Assembly (NCBI GenBank): GCA_017694555.1
Contig: JADIMS010000055.1
Coordinates: 1-60,909, forward strand
Length of the DNA stretch: 60,909 bases
Direction of reading: 5' to 3'
Source of the DNA: Candidatus Avitreponema avistercoris
GTDB taxonomy: Bacteria; Spirochaetota; Spirochaetia; Treponematales; Treponemataceae
This document shows, piece after piece, positions 1 to 9,087 of this stretch (the stretch's first letter is position 1; each line of letters opens with the position of its first letter). A program made the position numbers and the translations under genes. Under the pieces are notes generated by a model that was not told the DNA's origin, searched no databases, and was given only the letters and a program-made list of their open reading frames with translations.

Positions 1-1690
1 CGACAACAGCCATCCGCTCCTGGGATTCTGAAATGGCCAGTTCGGTTCCGTCCAGTCCGTCGTATTTTTTCGGTACCGCGTCCAGATCGATGTCCAGTCC
101 GGGGGCAAGTTCCCCGACCGCGACTGCGACCCCGCCTGCACCGAAATCGTTGCACCGGCGGATCATGGCGGCTGCGCGGCGGTTGCGGAACAGACGCTGG
201 AGTTTCCGCTCTTCGACCGCGTTTCCTTTCTGGACTTCCGCGCCGGCTGTTTCCACGGATTTTTCCGTATGCGCTTTGGATGAACCGGTTGCGCCGCCGA
301 TTCCGTCACGGCCGGTTCCGCCGCCGACAAGAATCACCACGTCGCCCGCTTCCGGTTCTTCCCTGCGGACGGCGGAAACCGGCGCGGCTGCAAGGACAGC
401 GCCCAGTTCCATGCGCTTGGCAGCGAATCCGGGATGATAATATTCCGTTACCTGGCCTGTAGTCAGGCCGATCTGGTTTCCGTAGGCGCTGAATCCGGCG
501 GCAGCTTCCCGTGTCAGCTTGCTTTGCGGCAATTTGCCGGGAATTGCAGCGGAAACGGGTACGGTCGGATCTGCGGCTCCCGTCACCCGCATGGACTGGT
601 ACACCCACGCCCGTCCGGAAAGCGGATCGCGGATTGCGCCGCCGATGCACGTGGCTGCGCCGCCGAACGGTTCGATTTCCGTGGGATGGTTGTGCGTTTC
701 GTTTTTAAACATCAAAAGCCATTCTTCCGTTCCGGTTTGCTTCCCGGCGTCATCCAGAATGGAAACCGGGATAAACACGGAACAGGCGTTGATTTCGGCG
801 GATGTTTCCACGTCGTCCGCCAGCCCGCGTTTTTTCAGCACTTTTGCGCCGGAACAGGCAAGTTCCATCAGCGAAACCGGGCGCTGCGGCGGGATTCCCA
901 GCTCGGTACGGACTTCCTGCGCGGTACGGAGGGCGCGCTCCAGAACGCGCTTTGCCGGCCCTTCGGGCACGGTGATTTTTTCCAGCGCTGTACCGAACGT
1001 GGTGTGCCTGCAATGATCGGACCAGTAGGTGTCCAGAACCCGCAGTTCCGTTTCTGTAGGATTCCGTTTCTTTTGGCGGAAATATTCCTGCAAAAAGCGG
1101 AGATCGGCGGAATCCATAGCCAGCATCCGTTGTTTCAGGAATTCTTCCAGGCCGGCTCCGTCCAGCGCGGTGAATCCGGCAATTTCCGGAATATCATCCG
1201 GGCGGCGTGCTTCCATCACAAGGGAGGAAGGTTTTTCTGCGGCCGCTTCCCGGGAATCGACCGGGTTAATCAGATAGGCGCGGATTTTGTCCAATTCAGC
1301 GGCAGAAAGCGCGCCCCGGAATACATATACCCGCGCCGTCCGTACCGTTACGCCGTCCGCGCCGCACAGAAGGGCTGCGCATTGGGATGCGGAATCCGCA
1401 CGCTGGTCGTATTGCCCGGGCAGGTATTCGACGGCCAGCGCCGTTTCCCCGGTTTCCTGCGGAAATTCCGGGAAGAATACAAGATCCGTCCGCGGGTCGG
1501 CAAAAATCTGAAAAGCCGCCCGCCGGAAGTCTGTTTCAGACAATCCCTGCACATCGTACCGGTTCAAAAAACGCACGCCGGTAAGGTGTTCAATTTTGAG
1601 GAATTCCTTCATTTCGGAGAAGATCCGCTCTGCTTCGCTGCGGAATCCTTCCTTCCGTTCCACGAACAGCCGGTAAACCGTTGGTTCCAT
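1..1690 (-). CDS. purL: Phosphoribosylformylglycinamidine synthase PurL, N-terminal part (cut by left edge)
   Basis: This is the ATP- and glutamine-dependent enzyme that converts FGAR to FGAM in purine synthesis. The reading frame starts at the ATG at 1690, behind a good SD sequence (GGAGG, six bases upstream of the start), and stays open for 563 codons to the window edge. Residues 222-232 read YWSDHCRHTTF, a hallmark of the large single-chain FGAM synthase, and the last visible residues include SESQERMAVV, another conserved block of the synthase domain. Residues 1 to about 150 form the PurS-like and linker part. The large form is usually around 1,200-1,300 residues, so the C-terminal half with the glutaminase domain lies outside the window. 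It is transcribed away from the chromate transporter pair. The function is recognised from motifs and I am confident of it. Confidence 0.95.
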   Translation of the reverse strand, partial: MEPTVYRLFVERKEGFRSEAERIFSEMKEFLKIEHLTGVRFLNRYDVQGLSETDFRRAAFQIFADPRTDLVFFPEFPQETGETALAVEYLPGQYDQRADSASQCAALLCGADGVTVRTARVYVFRGALSAAELDKIRAYLINPVDSREAAAEKPSSLVMEARRPDDIPEIAGFTALDGAGLEEFLKQRMLAMDSADLRFLQEYFRQKKRNPTETELRVLDTYWSDHCRHTTFGTALEKITVPEGPAKRVLERALRTAQEVRTELGIPPQRPVSLMELACSGAKVLKKRGLADDVETSAEINACSVFIPVSILDDAGKQTGTEEWLLMFKNETHNHPTEIEPFGGAATCIGGAIRDPLSGRAWVYQSMRVTGAADPTVPVSAAIPGKLPQSKLTREAAAGFSAYGNQIGLTTGQVTEYYHPGFAAKRMELGAVLAAAPVSAVRREEPEAGDVVILVGGGTGRDGIGGATGSSKAHTEKSVETAGAEVQKGNAVEERKLQRLFRNRRAAAMIRRCNDFGAGGVAVAVGELAPGLDIDLDAVPKKYDGLDGTELAISESQERMAVV

Positions 1691-1761
1691 GCCGCCTCCT
1701 GTCTGTCCGGTTTTTATTTTCTGAAATCCCTTGCATACTACCGCAAATCCCGTAAATTTTC

Positions 1762-1767
1762 TATAAT
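1762..1767 (+). promoter_or_regulatory. -10 element TATAAT directly upstream of the first chromate transporter gene
   Basis: A perfect TATAAT is followed by five bases and then the ATG at 1773. There is no Shine-Dalgarno sequence in between, so a transcript from this promoter would start at or next to the start codon. No good -35 is seen at 16-18 bases. It is one of several leaderless-looking starts in the window. Confidence 0.55.
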
Positions 1768-1772
1768 AAATC

Positions 1773-2393
1773 ATGCCTATCCTGAAAGAATTACTTCAGC
1801 TTTTTACCGCCTTTTTTAAAATCGGCGCGGGAACATTCGGCGGCGGGTTGGCCATGCTTCCCGTTTTGGAACGCGAAGTGGTGGACAAGCGGAAATGGAT
1901 CACACAGACCCAGTTGTACGACTATTACGCGATCGGGCAGTCCACGCCGGGTATCATCGCGGTGAATGTGGCTACGTTCACCGGATACGTCCGCCGCGGA
2001 ATTTCCGGCGCGGTTGCCGCAACAGCCGGCGTAGTTTGTCCGGCGCTGATTGTCATCACGGTTATCGCGGCCTTTTTCGACAATTTTGCCCACATCGAAT
2101 GGATCGGCAAAGCGTTGGACGGCATCAATGTCAGCGTCTCTGTACTGATTACCGGTTCCCTGATTAAAATTGCGAAAAAGTCCTGCGTGGACGCGGTGAC
2201 CGTTGCCATTACGGTGCTCTCGTTTTTGCTCATGCTGGTTTTTGACGTGCAGGGCGTGTGCATTGTGCTGGCTTCTTCCGCCGCCGGAATTCTCGTGCAA
2301 TATAAAAAGATGAAGGCGGCAGCGGAAGCTGCGGCAAAACAGGCGGAATCCGGCGCCGGGGAAACCGCCGGGTCATCGGAGGACGGAAAATGA
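1773..2393 (+). CDS. Chromate transporter family protein, first half-size subunit
   Basis: The protein has 206 residues and matches one CHR domain (Pfam chromate transporter family). It carries the FGGG motif near residue 23 and the run GQSTPGIIAVNVATFTGY around residues 54-71, both typical of the family, plus about five to six hydrophobic segments. The C-terminal tail of about 35 residues is Ala/Glu rich and probably cytoplasmic. The start lacks an SD sequence and sits five bases after a TATAAT. Its stop overlaps the start of the second half-size protein by four bases (ATGA), so the two are co-translated and likely form a heterodimer, as in known short-chain CHR pairs. Substrate is uncertain; chromate efflux is the family role, but small anions in general are possible. 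Confidence 0.88.
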   Translation: MPILKELLQLFTAFFKIGAGTFGGGLAMLPVLEREVVDKRKWITQTQLYDYYAIGQSTPGIIAVNVATFTGYVRRGISGAVAATAGVVCPALIVITVIAAFFDNFAHIEWIGKALDGINVSVSVLITGSLIKIAKKSCVDAVTVAITVLSFLLMLVFDVQGVCIVLASSAAGILVQYKKMKAAAEAAAKQAESGAGETAGSSEDGK

Positions 2394-3010
2394 CGCTGCT
2401 GCATCTTTTTTGGATTTTTGTGTATGTCGGGGCTTTTACGATTGGCGGCGGACTGGTTGCCATCAGCCTGATGCAGCAGCAGCTGGTCGAACCGGGCATC
2501 ATTTCTGCGGAAGAGTTCATCGATATGATTGCCATTTCGGAATCCACGCCCGGCCCGGTCGGGATCAATATGGCGACGTACGTCGGCTATAAGATGTTCG
2601 GGATCGCCGGCGCGCTTGTTACCACGGTGGGAACCGTTCTGCCGTCTTTGGTATGCATCGTCGTCATTGCCCGCTTTTTCGGTAAATTCCAGGAAAAGCC
2701 GCTGGGCCGTTCCGTTTTTTACGGTCTGCGCGCCGGAAGCTGCGGCATGATCGCCTATGCGGTTTGGCAGGTAATTTCACTGGCTCTGGCCGACGTCCCG
2801 GCGTTTACGTCCGCGGCTGAAGCGGCAGGCGGATTCGGCGCGTTGTTTTCCGGAGCGGGAATTTCCGGCTTGTTGCGGCCGTTGCAGCTGCTTTTTCCGC
2901 CCGCGCGGATGATTATGGCTGTCTGTGCGGCGGTGGTTTACGCTACGGGAAAAGTGCATCCGCTGGTTTTGATTGTGATGGGCGCTGTGGCCGGAATTCT
3001 GTTTTTGTAA
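2390..3010 (+). CDS. Chromate transporter family protein, second half-size subunit
   Basis: This 206-residue membrane protein is the partner of the preceding gene. It shows the same family signatures, IGGG near residue 19 and SESTPGPVGINMATYVGY around residues 50-67. The start codon overlaps the upstream stop (ATGA). Sequence between residues 135 and 170 is Ala/Gly rich and less conserved. Two separate single-domain CHR proteins together equal one long-chain ChrA, which argues for an antiparallel heterodimer in the inner membrane. Nothing in the sequence fixes the substrate. The gene continues into argA after a 52-base gap and is probably in the same operon. Confidence 0.88.
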   Translation: MTLLHLFWIFVYVGAFTIGGGLVAISLMQQQLVEPGIISAEEFIDMIAISESTPGPVGINMATYVGYKMFGIAGALVTTVGTVLPSLVCIVVIARFFGKFQEKPLGRSVFYGLRAGSCGMIAYAVWQVISLALADVPAFTSAAEAAGGFGALFSGAGISGLLRPLQLLFPPARMIMAVCAAVVYATGKVHPLVLIVMGAVAGILFL

Positions 3011-3062
3011 GCGTTTTGCGCGCTTGTTTCGGCTGGCTTCATGCGGAGGATGACGGAAGGAT

Positions 3063-4481
3063 ATGACAAAAACTGAATTGATCCGGGATGTAATCCGCTA
3101 CCTGCGGCAATTCCGGGGTTCCACGGTGGTGATTCATCTGGACGATGCGCTTTTGGACTCGCCGCTGTTTGCCGGACATATGCAGGATCTTGGGCTTTTG
3201 TCCGAAGCCGGTATCCGTATTGTGATTGTTCCCGGCGCCAAACTGTGCATTTCCCGCGTACTGGAAACATACCATGTGCCGTGGCGGTTTGTGCAGGGAA
3301 TGCGGATTACGGACGGCGGCGGCATGGATTTGATTAAAATGGCGGCGTTTGATGTTTCCGACCGCGTGATGTCCAGACTGGCTGCCGAACGCCTGCACGG
3401 CGTAGTGGGCAACTGGGTATCGGCGCGCGGGATGGGTGTGGTGGACGGCACGGATTTTGGCAGCGCCGGGAAAATCACGCGGATAGATAAAACCAGTTTG
3501 GAGCGGGTGATTGACGACGGCTTCCTGCCGATTCTTCCCTGCGTGGGTTGGACGGCAGTGGGGCGGGCTTATAATCTTTCTTCCGTCGATTTGGCAGTGG
3601 AAACCGCGCGTGTGCTCCATGCATCCAAACTCTTCTTTTTGGAAGACGGTCTGGTTCTGCGTGCGGATGAATTGCGCGCGCCGGAAAGCGCCGTCATTTC
3701 ACAGGATAACCGCATCGCGTCGATCCCGCTGGATGATGTGGAACCCTTTTTGGCGGACAACGGACTGGCGCAGGTTCTGGACAGCGGGACTGCCGCGGAC
3801 GGCGGCCGGGAAGATGTGCGTTATACCGCCAAAAATGCGCGCACAGCCTTTTTGCTGCGCAAATGCCGGGAAGCCTGTCTCGGCGGCGTAACCCGCGCGC
3901 ATATTTTGAACGGAGCAGAGGACGGCGCGGTTCCCGGCGAGATTTTCTCCGAAACCGGATCCGGCACGATGATTTTCCGCAGCGACTACAGCCGCTTCCG
4001 GACAATGACGGCGGCAGATGTTCCCGCCGTACTTTCGCTGATGCATCCGTTTATCCAAAGCGGAATTTTGCTTCCCCGTTCCGAAGAAGAAGTGAAAGGG
4101 CAGGCGCCTTGGTTTACCGTGTACGAAATCGACGGCGGTATCCGCGCCTGTGCGGAATTGAAACCGTATCCCGGCTGCAATTGTGCGGAAATCGCCGCCG
4201 TTGCCGTGGATGATTCCTGCGCCAATTCCGGTATCGGCCCGGCGCTGATGCGGCGTCTGATTGCCAAAGCGCGCGGAGACGGCCGCGCTTTTGTTTTCGT
4301 ACTGACCACACAGACAGCCGACTGGTTTGAACGTTTCGGGTTCCGCGCGGCCGGCCCGGAGCGGCTGCCGGAAGAGCGGGTGCGGCGGATGGATCCTGCG
4401 CGCGGTTCCCGGATTCTGATTTTGCCGCTTGACCGTGACGGCGGGAACCCCGCTCCGGATTCCCTTACGGAAAAAAACTGA
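3063..4481 (+). CDS. argA: Amino-acid N-acetyltransferase (N-acetylglutamate synthase, ArgA type)
   Basis: It catalyses acetyl-CoA plus glutamate to N-acetylglutamate, the first step of arginine synthesis, in the cytoplasm. The 472-residue protein has the ArgA layout: an amino-acid-kinase-like domain (about residues 1-290) followed by a GNAT acetyltransferase domain (about 305-455). The linker block TRAHILNGAEDGAVPGEIF and the following GTMIF are characteristic of ArgA. The acetyl-CoA loop is NSGIGPALMRRLI near residue 390. The kinase-like lobe lacks a normal ATP-binding glycine run (VIVPGAK), as expected for a lobe that senses arginine rather than phosphorylating. An SD-like GGAAGG lies four bases before the ATG. 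It lies between transporter genes and no other arg gene is in view. Confidence 0.92.
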   Translation: MTKTELIRDVIRYLRQFRGSTVVIHLDDALLDSPLFAGHMQDLGLLSEAGIRIVIVPGAKLCISRVLETYHVPWRFVQGMRITDGGGMDLIKMAAFDVSDRVMSRLAAERLHGVVGNWVSARGMGVVDGTDFGSAGKITRIDKTSLERVIDDGFLPILPCVGWTAVGRAYNLSSVDLAVETARVLHASKLFFLEDGLVLRADELRAPESAVISQDNRIASIPLDDVEPFLADNGLAQVLDSGTAADGGREDVRYTAKNARTAFLLRKCREACLGGVTRAHILNGAEDGAVPGEIFSETGSGTMIFRSDYSRFRTMTAADVPAVLSLMHPFIQSGILLPRSEEEVKGQAPWFTVYEIDGGIRACAELKPYPGCNCAEIAAVAVDDSCANSGIGPALMRRLIAKARGDGRAFVFVLTTQTADWFERFGFRAAGPERLPEERVRRMDPARGSRILILPLDRDGGNPAPDSLTEKN

Positions 4482-4492
4482 CGGAGGACAGC

Positions 4493-5869
4493 ATGATGCA
4501 CAGACACGCGCTTCTCGGGCCGGCTTCGTTTTACAAAAAAGCGGCAGCCATTGCAGTTCCCGTCACCTTACAGACGCTGATTCAGAATCTGGTATCGCTG
4601 GTGGACAATTTTATGGTTGCAGGGCTGGGCGATTTGAAAATGAGCGGCGTCAACGTGACAAACCAGTTCATGTTTTTCTTTTTTGTCCTGCTCAATACCA
4701 TGATGCTTGCCGGCGGGATTTTCATGTCGCAATTCAACGGCTGCAGCAACCGGGAAGGAATGGGGCAGGTTTTGCGCTTCAAGATTTTTACCGGTACGCT
4801 GCTTGCCGCCGGGATGGCTGTGCTTTCCCTTTTGTTCCCGGAGGAGCTGCTGTCTGTCCTGCTCAACCGGAATGTGCAGCGGGAAGCTATCGTGCGGGAA
4901 GGCGTGCCGTATTTCCGGCTGATTACGGTGACTTTTCTCCCGATTGTGCTTTCCACGGCATTGTCTTCTTCTTTGCGGGAGACCGGACGGGTGGTTGCGC
5001 CGCTTTTGATTTCAGTGGCGGCTACGCTGGTTAATACGTTTTTTAACTGGGTGCTTATTTACGGAAACCTTGGCGCGCCGCGGCTGGAAATAGAAGGTGC
5101 GGCGGTTGCCACGGGAATTGCCCGCGTAACGGAACTCGTTTTGTTTGCCGTTTATGTCCGGAAAATCCGGCCGGGATTTTTATTCCGCCTGCGGGATTTG
5201 CTGCGGATCCGTTTCCGGCTGTTTGCTTCGATACTCCGTAAATCCGCACTGATCCTGGTCACGGAAATTTCCTGGGCGGCGACGGAGATGGTCATGACAG
5301 CCGTGTATTACGGCCGCGGCGGCGCGGAAATTGTGGCCGGCCTTTCCGGGGCATGGGCGATTGCCAATGTGTTCATGTCGTTCAACGGCATACATACGGC
5401 TACCGGGGTATTGATTGGCGGCCGGCTCGGGCGGGGAGAACTGGAAGAGGCAAAGCGTGAAGCGGAATGGATGCTTAACGGGAGTTTCCTGTTCGGACTC
5501 GGACTTTGCGCGCTTGCATCCTGTTCCACGGTTTTGATTCCTTTCGTGTTCGGCAATTTGTCCGGTCCTGCGCAGGTTGTGTGCCGGAATATGATTTTTG
5601 TGATCAGCGTGTATCTTCCGGTTTGGGCATATCTGAATGCCCAGTTTGCCGTTGCCCGTTCCGGCGGGGACGCCGTCATGGGCGCGTGGGTGGATCTCTG
5701 CGTGAACAGCGTACTTTTCCTGCCGGGGATTTTCCTGCTGGTGATTTTTACCGGGCTCGGTCCGGTGGAAATGTACGCCATCGTCAAGCTGACGGATTTC
5801 GTCAAGACAGGAATCGCCGCCTGGCAGCTGCGGAAAGAACGCTGGGTACGGAATCTGGCCGGCAGCTGA
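4493..5869 (+). CDS. MATE family multidrug/Na+ efflux protein
   Basis: The 458-residue protein has about twelve hydrophobic segments and reads as a MatE-family exporter, which uses Na+ or H+ gradients to expel cationic compounds across the inner membrane. The N-terminal stretch PVTLQTLIQNLVSLVDNFMV (around residues 23-42) is the typical first MatE helix, and a second repeat begins near residue 245. The start ATG at 4493 has GGAGG seven bases upstream and follows the argA stop by eleven bases, so it is in the same operon. It aligns along its length with the NorM/YeeO type. The substrate is not predictable. Confidence 0.88.
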   Translation: MMHRHALLGPASFYKKAAAIAVPVTLQTLIQNLVSLVDNFMVAGLGDLKMSGVNVTNQFMFFFFVLLNTMMLAGGIFMSQFNGCSNREGMGQVLRFKIFTGTLLAAGMAVLSLLFPEELLSVLLNRNVQREAIVREGVPYFRLITVTFLPIVLSTALSSSLRETGRVVAPLLISVAATLVNTFFNWVLIYGNLGAPRLEIEGAAVATGIARVTELVLFAVYVRKIRPGFLFRLRDLLRIRFRLFASILRKSALILVTEISWAATEMVMTAVYYGRGGAEIVAGLSGAWAIANVFMSFNGIHTATGVLIGGRLGRGELEEAKREAEWMLNGSFLFGLGLCALASCSTVLIPFVFGNLSGPAQVVCRNMIFVISVYLPVWAYLNAQFAVARSGGDAVMGAWVDLCVNSVLFLPGIFLLVIFTGLGPVEMYAIVKLTDFVKTGIAAWQLRKERWVRNLAGS

Positions 5870-5916
5870 TTCCCCGGCTGCTGCGGCTGTTACTTGCGGT
5901 TGTCCGTGCAGGCGTT

Positions 5917-6579
5917 TTACTGCGGCTGCCCGCTGCCGGCATCCGGATTTTTCGGACAAATGTCCGCCGCAACGCAGTTTGCGCATTGCGGATTCCGCGC
6001 TTTGCACACATAGCGTCCGTGCAGGAGCAGGAGGTGGTGCGCGTCCCGGAGATATTCTTCCGGGATTTTTTGCATCAAGTCTTCTTCCACGCCCCGCGGC
6101 GTTGTGTGCCGGCTTAATCCCAGCCGGCGGGAAACGCGGAGAATATGTGTGTCCACCGGCATGACGGCCTGTCCGAACGCGCAGTTCAGGATGACGTTGG
6201 CGGTTTTCCGTCCAACGCCGGGCAGGCTTTCCAGCGCATCCCGGTCTGCCGGAACTTCCCCGCCGAAACGTTCCAGCAGGATTTTGGATGTTTCGAGAAT
6301 CCGCTTTGCTTTTGTGGGATACAGATTGACGGAGCGGATGTACTCCTTCAGTTTTTCTTCCCCGAGTGCGAGCATTTTTTGCGGCGTGTCGGCAACGGAA
6401 AACAGCGCTCCGGTGGCTTTGTTGACGCCTTTGTCCGTCATTTGGGCGGAAAGCATCACCGCCACCAGAAGCGTGTAGTGGTTTACGCTGTACAATTCCG
6501 TTTTTGGTTCCGGACAGGCTTTTGCCAGCCGTTTCATGAGCGTGCGGATGTCCCGCGCCGTCAATTCCTGAAAAGCCAT
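5917..6579 (-). CDS. nth: Endonuclease III (DNA glycosylase/AP lyase)
   Basis: This base-excision repair enzyme removes oxidised pyrimidines and cuts at abasic sites. The 220-residue protein has the helix-hairpin-helix LPGVGRKTA with catalytic Lys125, the catalytic Asp143 in PVDTHI, and the four [4Fe-4S] cysteines C192, C199, C202 and C208 with the canonical C-x6-C-x2-C-x5-C spacing. The ATG at 6579 has GGAGGG six to seven bases upstream and lies inside the last codons of the upstream oxidase gene, giving a 19-base overlap and likely translational coupling. Length and active site are normal. Confidence 0.97.
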   Translation of the reverse strand: MAFQELTARDIRTLMKRLAKACPEPKTELYSVNHYTLLVAVMLSAQMTDKGVNKATGALFSVADTPQKMLALGEEKLKEYIRSVNLYPTKAKRILETSKILLERFGGEVPADRDALESLPGVGRKTANVILNCAFGQAVMPVDTHILRVSRRLGLSRHTTPRGVEEDLMQKIPEEYLRDAHHLLLLHGRYVCKARNPQCANCVAADICPKNPDAGSGQPQ

Positions 6580-7472
6580 GGGTTTCCCTCCGTTTCTCCC
6601 CGGAGCATCCGGGCGGTTTCCCGGACGCCTTCCGCACCGCAGAACAGCAGGGAAATGGCGAACGGCCGCCCGACCAGAACGGATGCTGCGCCCAACGCTC
6701 CTGCGGCTTGGCGGTGCCGGAATGTGCGGATTCCGCCGTCAACCCAGATTTCGCCGCAAAACGGCGCAAGGCGCGGACCGTATGCGGCAAGGAATTCCGC
6801 CGTAGATCCGTCCCTGGTTTCCACGCGGCCGCCGTGGTTGGAAACAACGAGAATATCCGGCCGGACTTCTTCAGCAAGCCCGGTTTCTTCCGGCAGGAAA
6901 ATGCCTTTGACGGCAAAAGGGAGTCCGGCAGCGTTGGCCTGCTGTTTGAGTTTTTGCAGGGAAGCTGCGTTTTTTTTCTCCAGCCGGGCCAGCCCGCGCA
7001 TGGTGACGATATTCCAGGCGTCAATGTCTACGCCGAAATACAGCGCCTGCGGGGCGGCTTCTTCCATCCGCCGCAGGATTTCCGCATCCGCATACGGTTT
7101 TAAAAATACGCCGCCTTTTGCACGGTAATGCGCCAGCGCTTCCAAACCGTAGCGGAGTTTTTCATCCGGCACGCCGTCCCCGACTGCGGGTTCGACGCCT
7201 GCTTCCAGACAGGCGCCGATCAGGTCAAAGTAAAAATCCCGTTCCGAACGGTATCCTACATTTTCCACGCCGCCGGTCATGGGAGCCAGCCGGAGTGCAG
7301 GCAGCGGCGCATTTCCGTTTCCGCATGAAGCGGCGGCGTTTTCCCAGGCGTCGAAATTCCGCCGGAAATTGGCGTTGCTGCGGACGCCGCCCATGCCGGG
7401 CAGTTCTCCGGGGCATCCCCGGCCGTCGCAGCGTGCGCAGGCTTTACAGCGGGGCGGAACTGTGCGTGTCAC
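6561..7472 (-). CDS. FMN-dependent alpha-hydroxy-acid oxidase/dehydrogenase with Cys-rich N-terminus
   Basis: The 303-residue protein belongs to the FMN TIM-barrel family that includes lactate oxidase and glycolate oxidase. It has FMN-contact Lys189 in AVKG, the catalytic-base motif SNHGGR (His213) and the phosphate-binding VDGGIR near residue 246. It is shorter than the usual 350-380 residues. The N-terminus holds four cysteines in twenty residues (C9, C12, C15, C20; CxxCxxCxxxxC), followed by PGELPGMGGVRSN, which could bind an Fe-S cluster or zinc and is seen in some anaerobe homologues from memory. I chose the GTG at 7472 because it overlaps the stop of the upstream glucosidase (GTGA) and includes the Cys motif. 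The open frame runs further upstream but there it only shadows the glucosidase gene. Substrate is unknown; a 2-hydroxyacid such as lactate is likely. Confidence 0.8.
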   Translation of the reverse strand: MTRTVPPRCKACARCDGRGCPGELPGMGGVRSNANFRRNFDAWENAAASCGNGNAPLPALRLAPMTGGVENVGYRSERDFYFDLIGACLEAGVEPAVGDGVPDEKLRYGLEALAHYRAKGGVFLKPYADAEILRRMEEAAPQALYFGVDIDAWNIVTMRGLARLEKKNAASLQKLKQQANAAGLPFAVKGIFLPEETGLAEEVRPDILVVSNHGGRVETRDGSTAEFLAAYGPRLAPFCGEIWVDGGIRTFRHRQAAGALGAASVLVGRPFAISLLFCGAEGVRETARMLRGETEGNPWLFRN

Positions 7473-9019
7473 AGGCGGAAGAAGGCAGCCGAACACGGCT
7501 GCATGGAGACAAGACCGCCGGAGACGCTGCCGCCCCCGCCAAGCGCAAACAGCAGTTCTGCCGGAGAACCTTCCGCCGCCAGACAAGCCGGCCGGAATTC
7601 CGCCGCACGGGCAGCCGGATTCAGCACGGCGAGGATTTTTTCCCCGTCTTTTTCCCGCACGTAGGCGAGGGGATACGCATTTTTTTCCGCATACACGAAT
7701 TCGATTTTCCCGCTGGCGCCCAGCGCCGGATGCTGTCTGCGGAAGGCGATCAAATCCTGCACGGTCCGGTACAGGGAGTCCGGATCTGCCTGTTGTCCGG
7801 CCACGGTCGGCCGGTCCGGATCTTCGTCCTGCCGGATGTACAGTTTTTCCGGTGAAGCGGAGCTGAATCCGGCGTTCGGCCCGCTGTCCCACTGCATCGG
7901 ACTGCGCGATCCGGTACGGTCGTAGCCGCCTTCCACCGAAACCAGCCCTTCCAGATAGCGCATGCCGATTTCATCCCCGTAATAAATGAACGGCGCGCCG
8001 GGCATCGAAAGCAGGAAAGCAAACGCGGTTTTCATTTCTTCCGGCGTAAGCTGGCGGGACAGCCGCTTCATGTCGTGGTTTCCGGAAGGAATGCAGATTA
8101 ACCCTTGCGGCGCCTTGCGGCGGCTTTCACAGTATTTTTCTACAAATGCGCTGGCGTCGCCTTTTCCCTCTTTGGAAAAAAACGGATGCTCGCAGCGGAA
8201 TAAATCGTTGTAATGCGACGGTCCGAAATGCAGCAGGAAGTCCATGTGGAATCCGCCGGCCAGGGATTTTTCCGGTTCCCCCCATTCGGAAACCAATACC
8301 GCCTGCGGAAATTCGCGGTCCAGAAATTTCCGGATTTTCTGCCAGAGCGCAATGGTACCTTCCCCATCCGGATCGTTTTTCACGAGGGAACCGGCCATAT
8401 CCACGCGGAATCCGTCGCAGCCGCATTGCAGCCAGAAGCGCATAACGTTTTCCATTTCTTTCCGCGTGGCTTCCGCCGCCGGGGAACCGGCCGCATCCTG
8501 CCAGGGTTCTTCCGGATGCAGGAATCCGTAATTCAACGCCGGCTGGGAAGAGAAAAAATTGAGGATGCAGGATCCGTCGCGGGCGGAAATTCCGCGCAGC
8601 GTATGCATACCCGGCACAGGCGTCCAAATATTGTCCGTCCAGATATACCGGCCGCTGTATTCATTTTTTTCCGGCTTCATGGATTCGCGGAACCAAGGGT
8701 GTTCTACCGACGTGTGTCCGGGCACCAGATCCAACAGTACGTGCATTTCCCTCCGGTGCGCTTCCGCAAACAGCTGCCGTAAATCTTCGTTTGTACCGTA
8801 CCGCGGCGCTACGGTATAATAATCCGCCACGTCGTAACCGGCATCGTTAAACGGGGAAAGAAAACAGGGATTGAGCCAAACCGCATTGCATCCCAGACCG
8901 CGGATGTAATCCAGCCGCCGGATGATTCCCGGGATGTCGCCGATTCCGTCCGCGTTTGAATCCTGAAAAGACTGCGGATATATTTCATAAAAAACAGCCT
9001 GCTCCAGCCAGTCCGTCAT
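7469..9019 (-). CDS. GH13 alpha-glucosidase / alpha-amylase family protein
   Basis: The 516-residue protein is a cytoplasmic-type GH13 hydrolase (no signal peptide). It starts with the typical AVFYEIYPQSFQDSNADGIG, and has nucleophile Asp207 in GFRVDMAG, acid/base Glu245 in VSEWGEP and the third carboxylate Asp316 in GNHDM. The pattern resembles oligo-1,6-glucosidases and maltose-processing enzymes, so it probably cleaves imported malto-oligosaccharides or isomaltosides. A GGAGG lies six bases before the ATG. It is the first gene of a minus-strand run with the FMN oxidase and nth, each overlapping the next. Confidence 0.9.
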   Translation of the reverse strand: MTDWLEQAVFYEIYPQSFQDSNADGIGDIPGIIRRLDYIRGLGCNAVWLNPCFLSPFNDAGYDVADYYTVAPRYGTNEDLRQLFAEAHRREMHVLLDLVPGHTSVEHPWFRESMKPEKNEYSGRYIWTDNIWTPVPGMHTLRGISARDGSCILNFFSSQPALNYGFLHPEEPWQDAAGSPAAEATRKEMENVMRFWLQCGCDGFRVDMAGSLVKNDPDGEGTIALWQKIRKFLDREFPQAVLVSEWGEPEKSLAGGFHMDFLLHFGPSHYNDLFRCEHPFFSKEGKGDASAFVEKYCESRRKAPQGLICIPSGNHDMKRLSRQLTPEEMKTAFAFLLSMPGAPFIYYGDEIGMRYLEGLVSVEGGYDRTGSRSPMQWDSGPNAGFSSASPEKLYIRQDEDPDRPTVAGQQADPDSLYRTVQDLIAFRRQHPALGASGKIEFVYAEKNAYPLAYVREKDGEKILAVLNPAARAAEFRPACLAAEGSPAELLFALGGGGSVSGGLVSMQPCSAAFFRL

Positions 9020-9035
9020 AAAATTCCTCCGCGGT

Positions 9036-9080
9036 AAAGATACCTTTCCTCTGGGAATCTTTCAAGTTATCTGCTATTCT
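9036..9080. promoter_or_regulatory. Divergent control region between the GH13 gene and the 9088 gene
   Basis: AAAGAT (9036-9041) and ATCTTT (9057-9062) form a six-base inverted repeat with a 15-base spacer. For the plus-strand gene there is TATTCT at 9075-9080 preceded by TGC (an extended -10), seven bases before the ATG at 9088, with no SD sequence. No convincing -35 is present. The repeat is short and could be chance. Confidence 0.4.
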
Positions 9081-9087
9081 TTCCCGG

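Noticed and set aside
434-1819. Long plus-strand open frame (461 codons) at the left end
   Set aside because: It is antisense to purL, whose motifs on the minus strand are unmistakable; the plus-strand product is Cys/Arg-rich and has no family features.
5180-7024. Long minus-strand frame (614 codons) across the MATE, nth and oxidase genes
   Set aside because: It crosses three genes with clear motifs in other frames and reads as a high-GC shadow.
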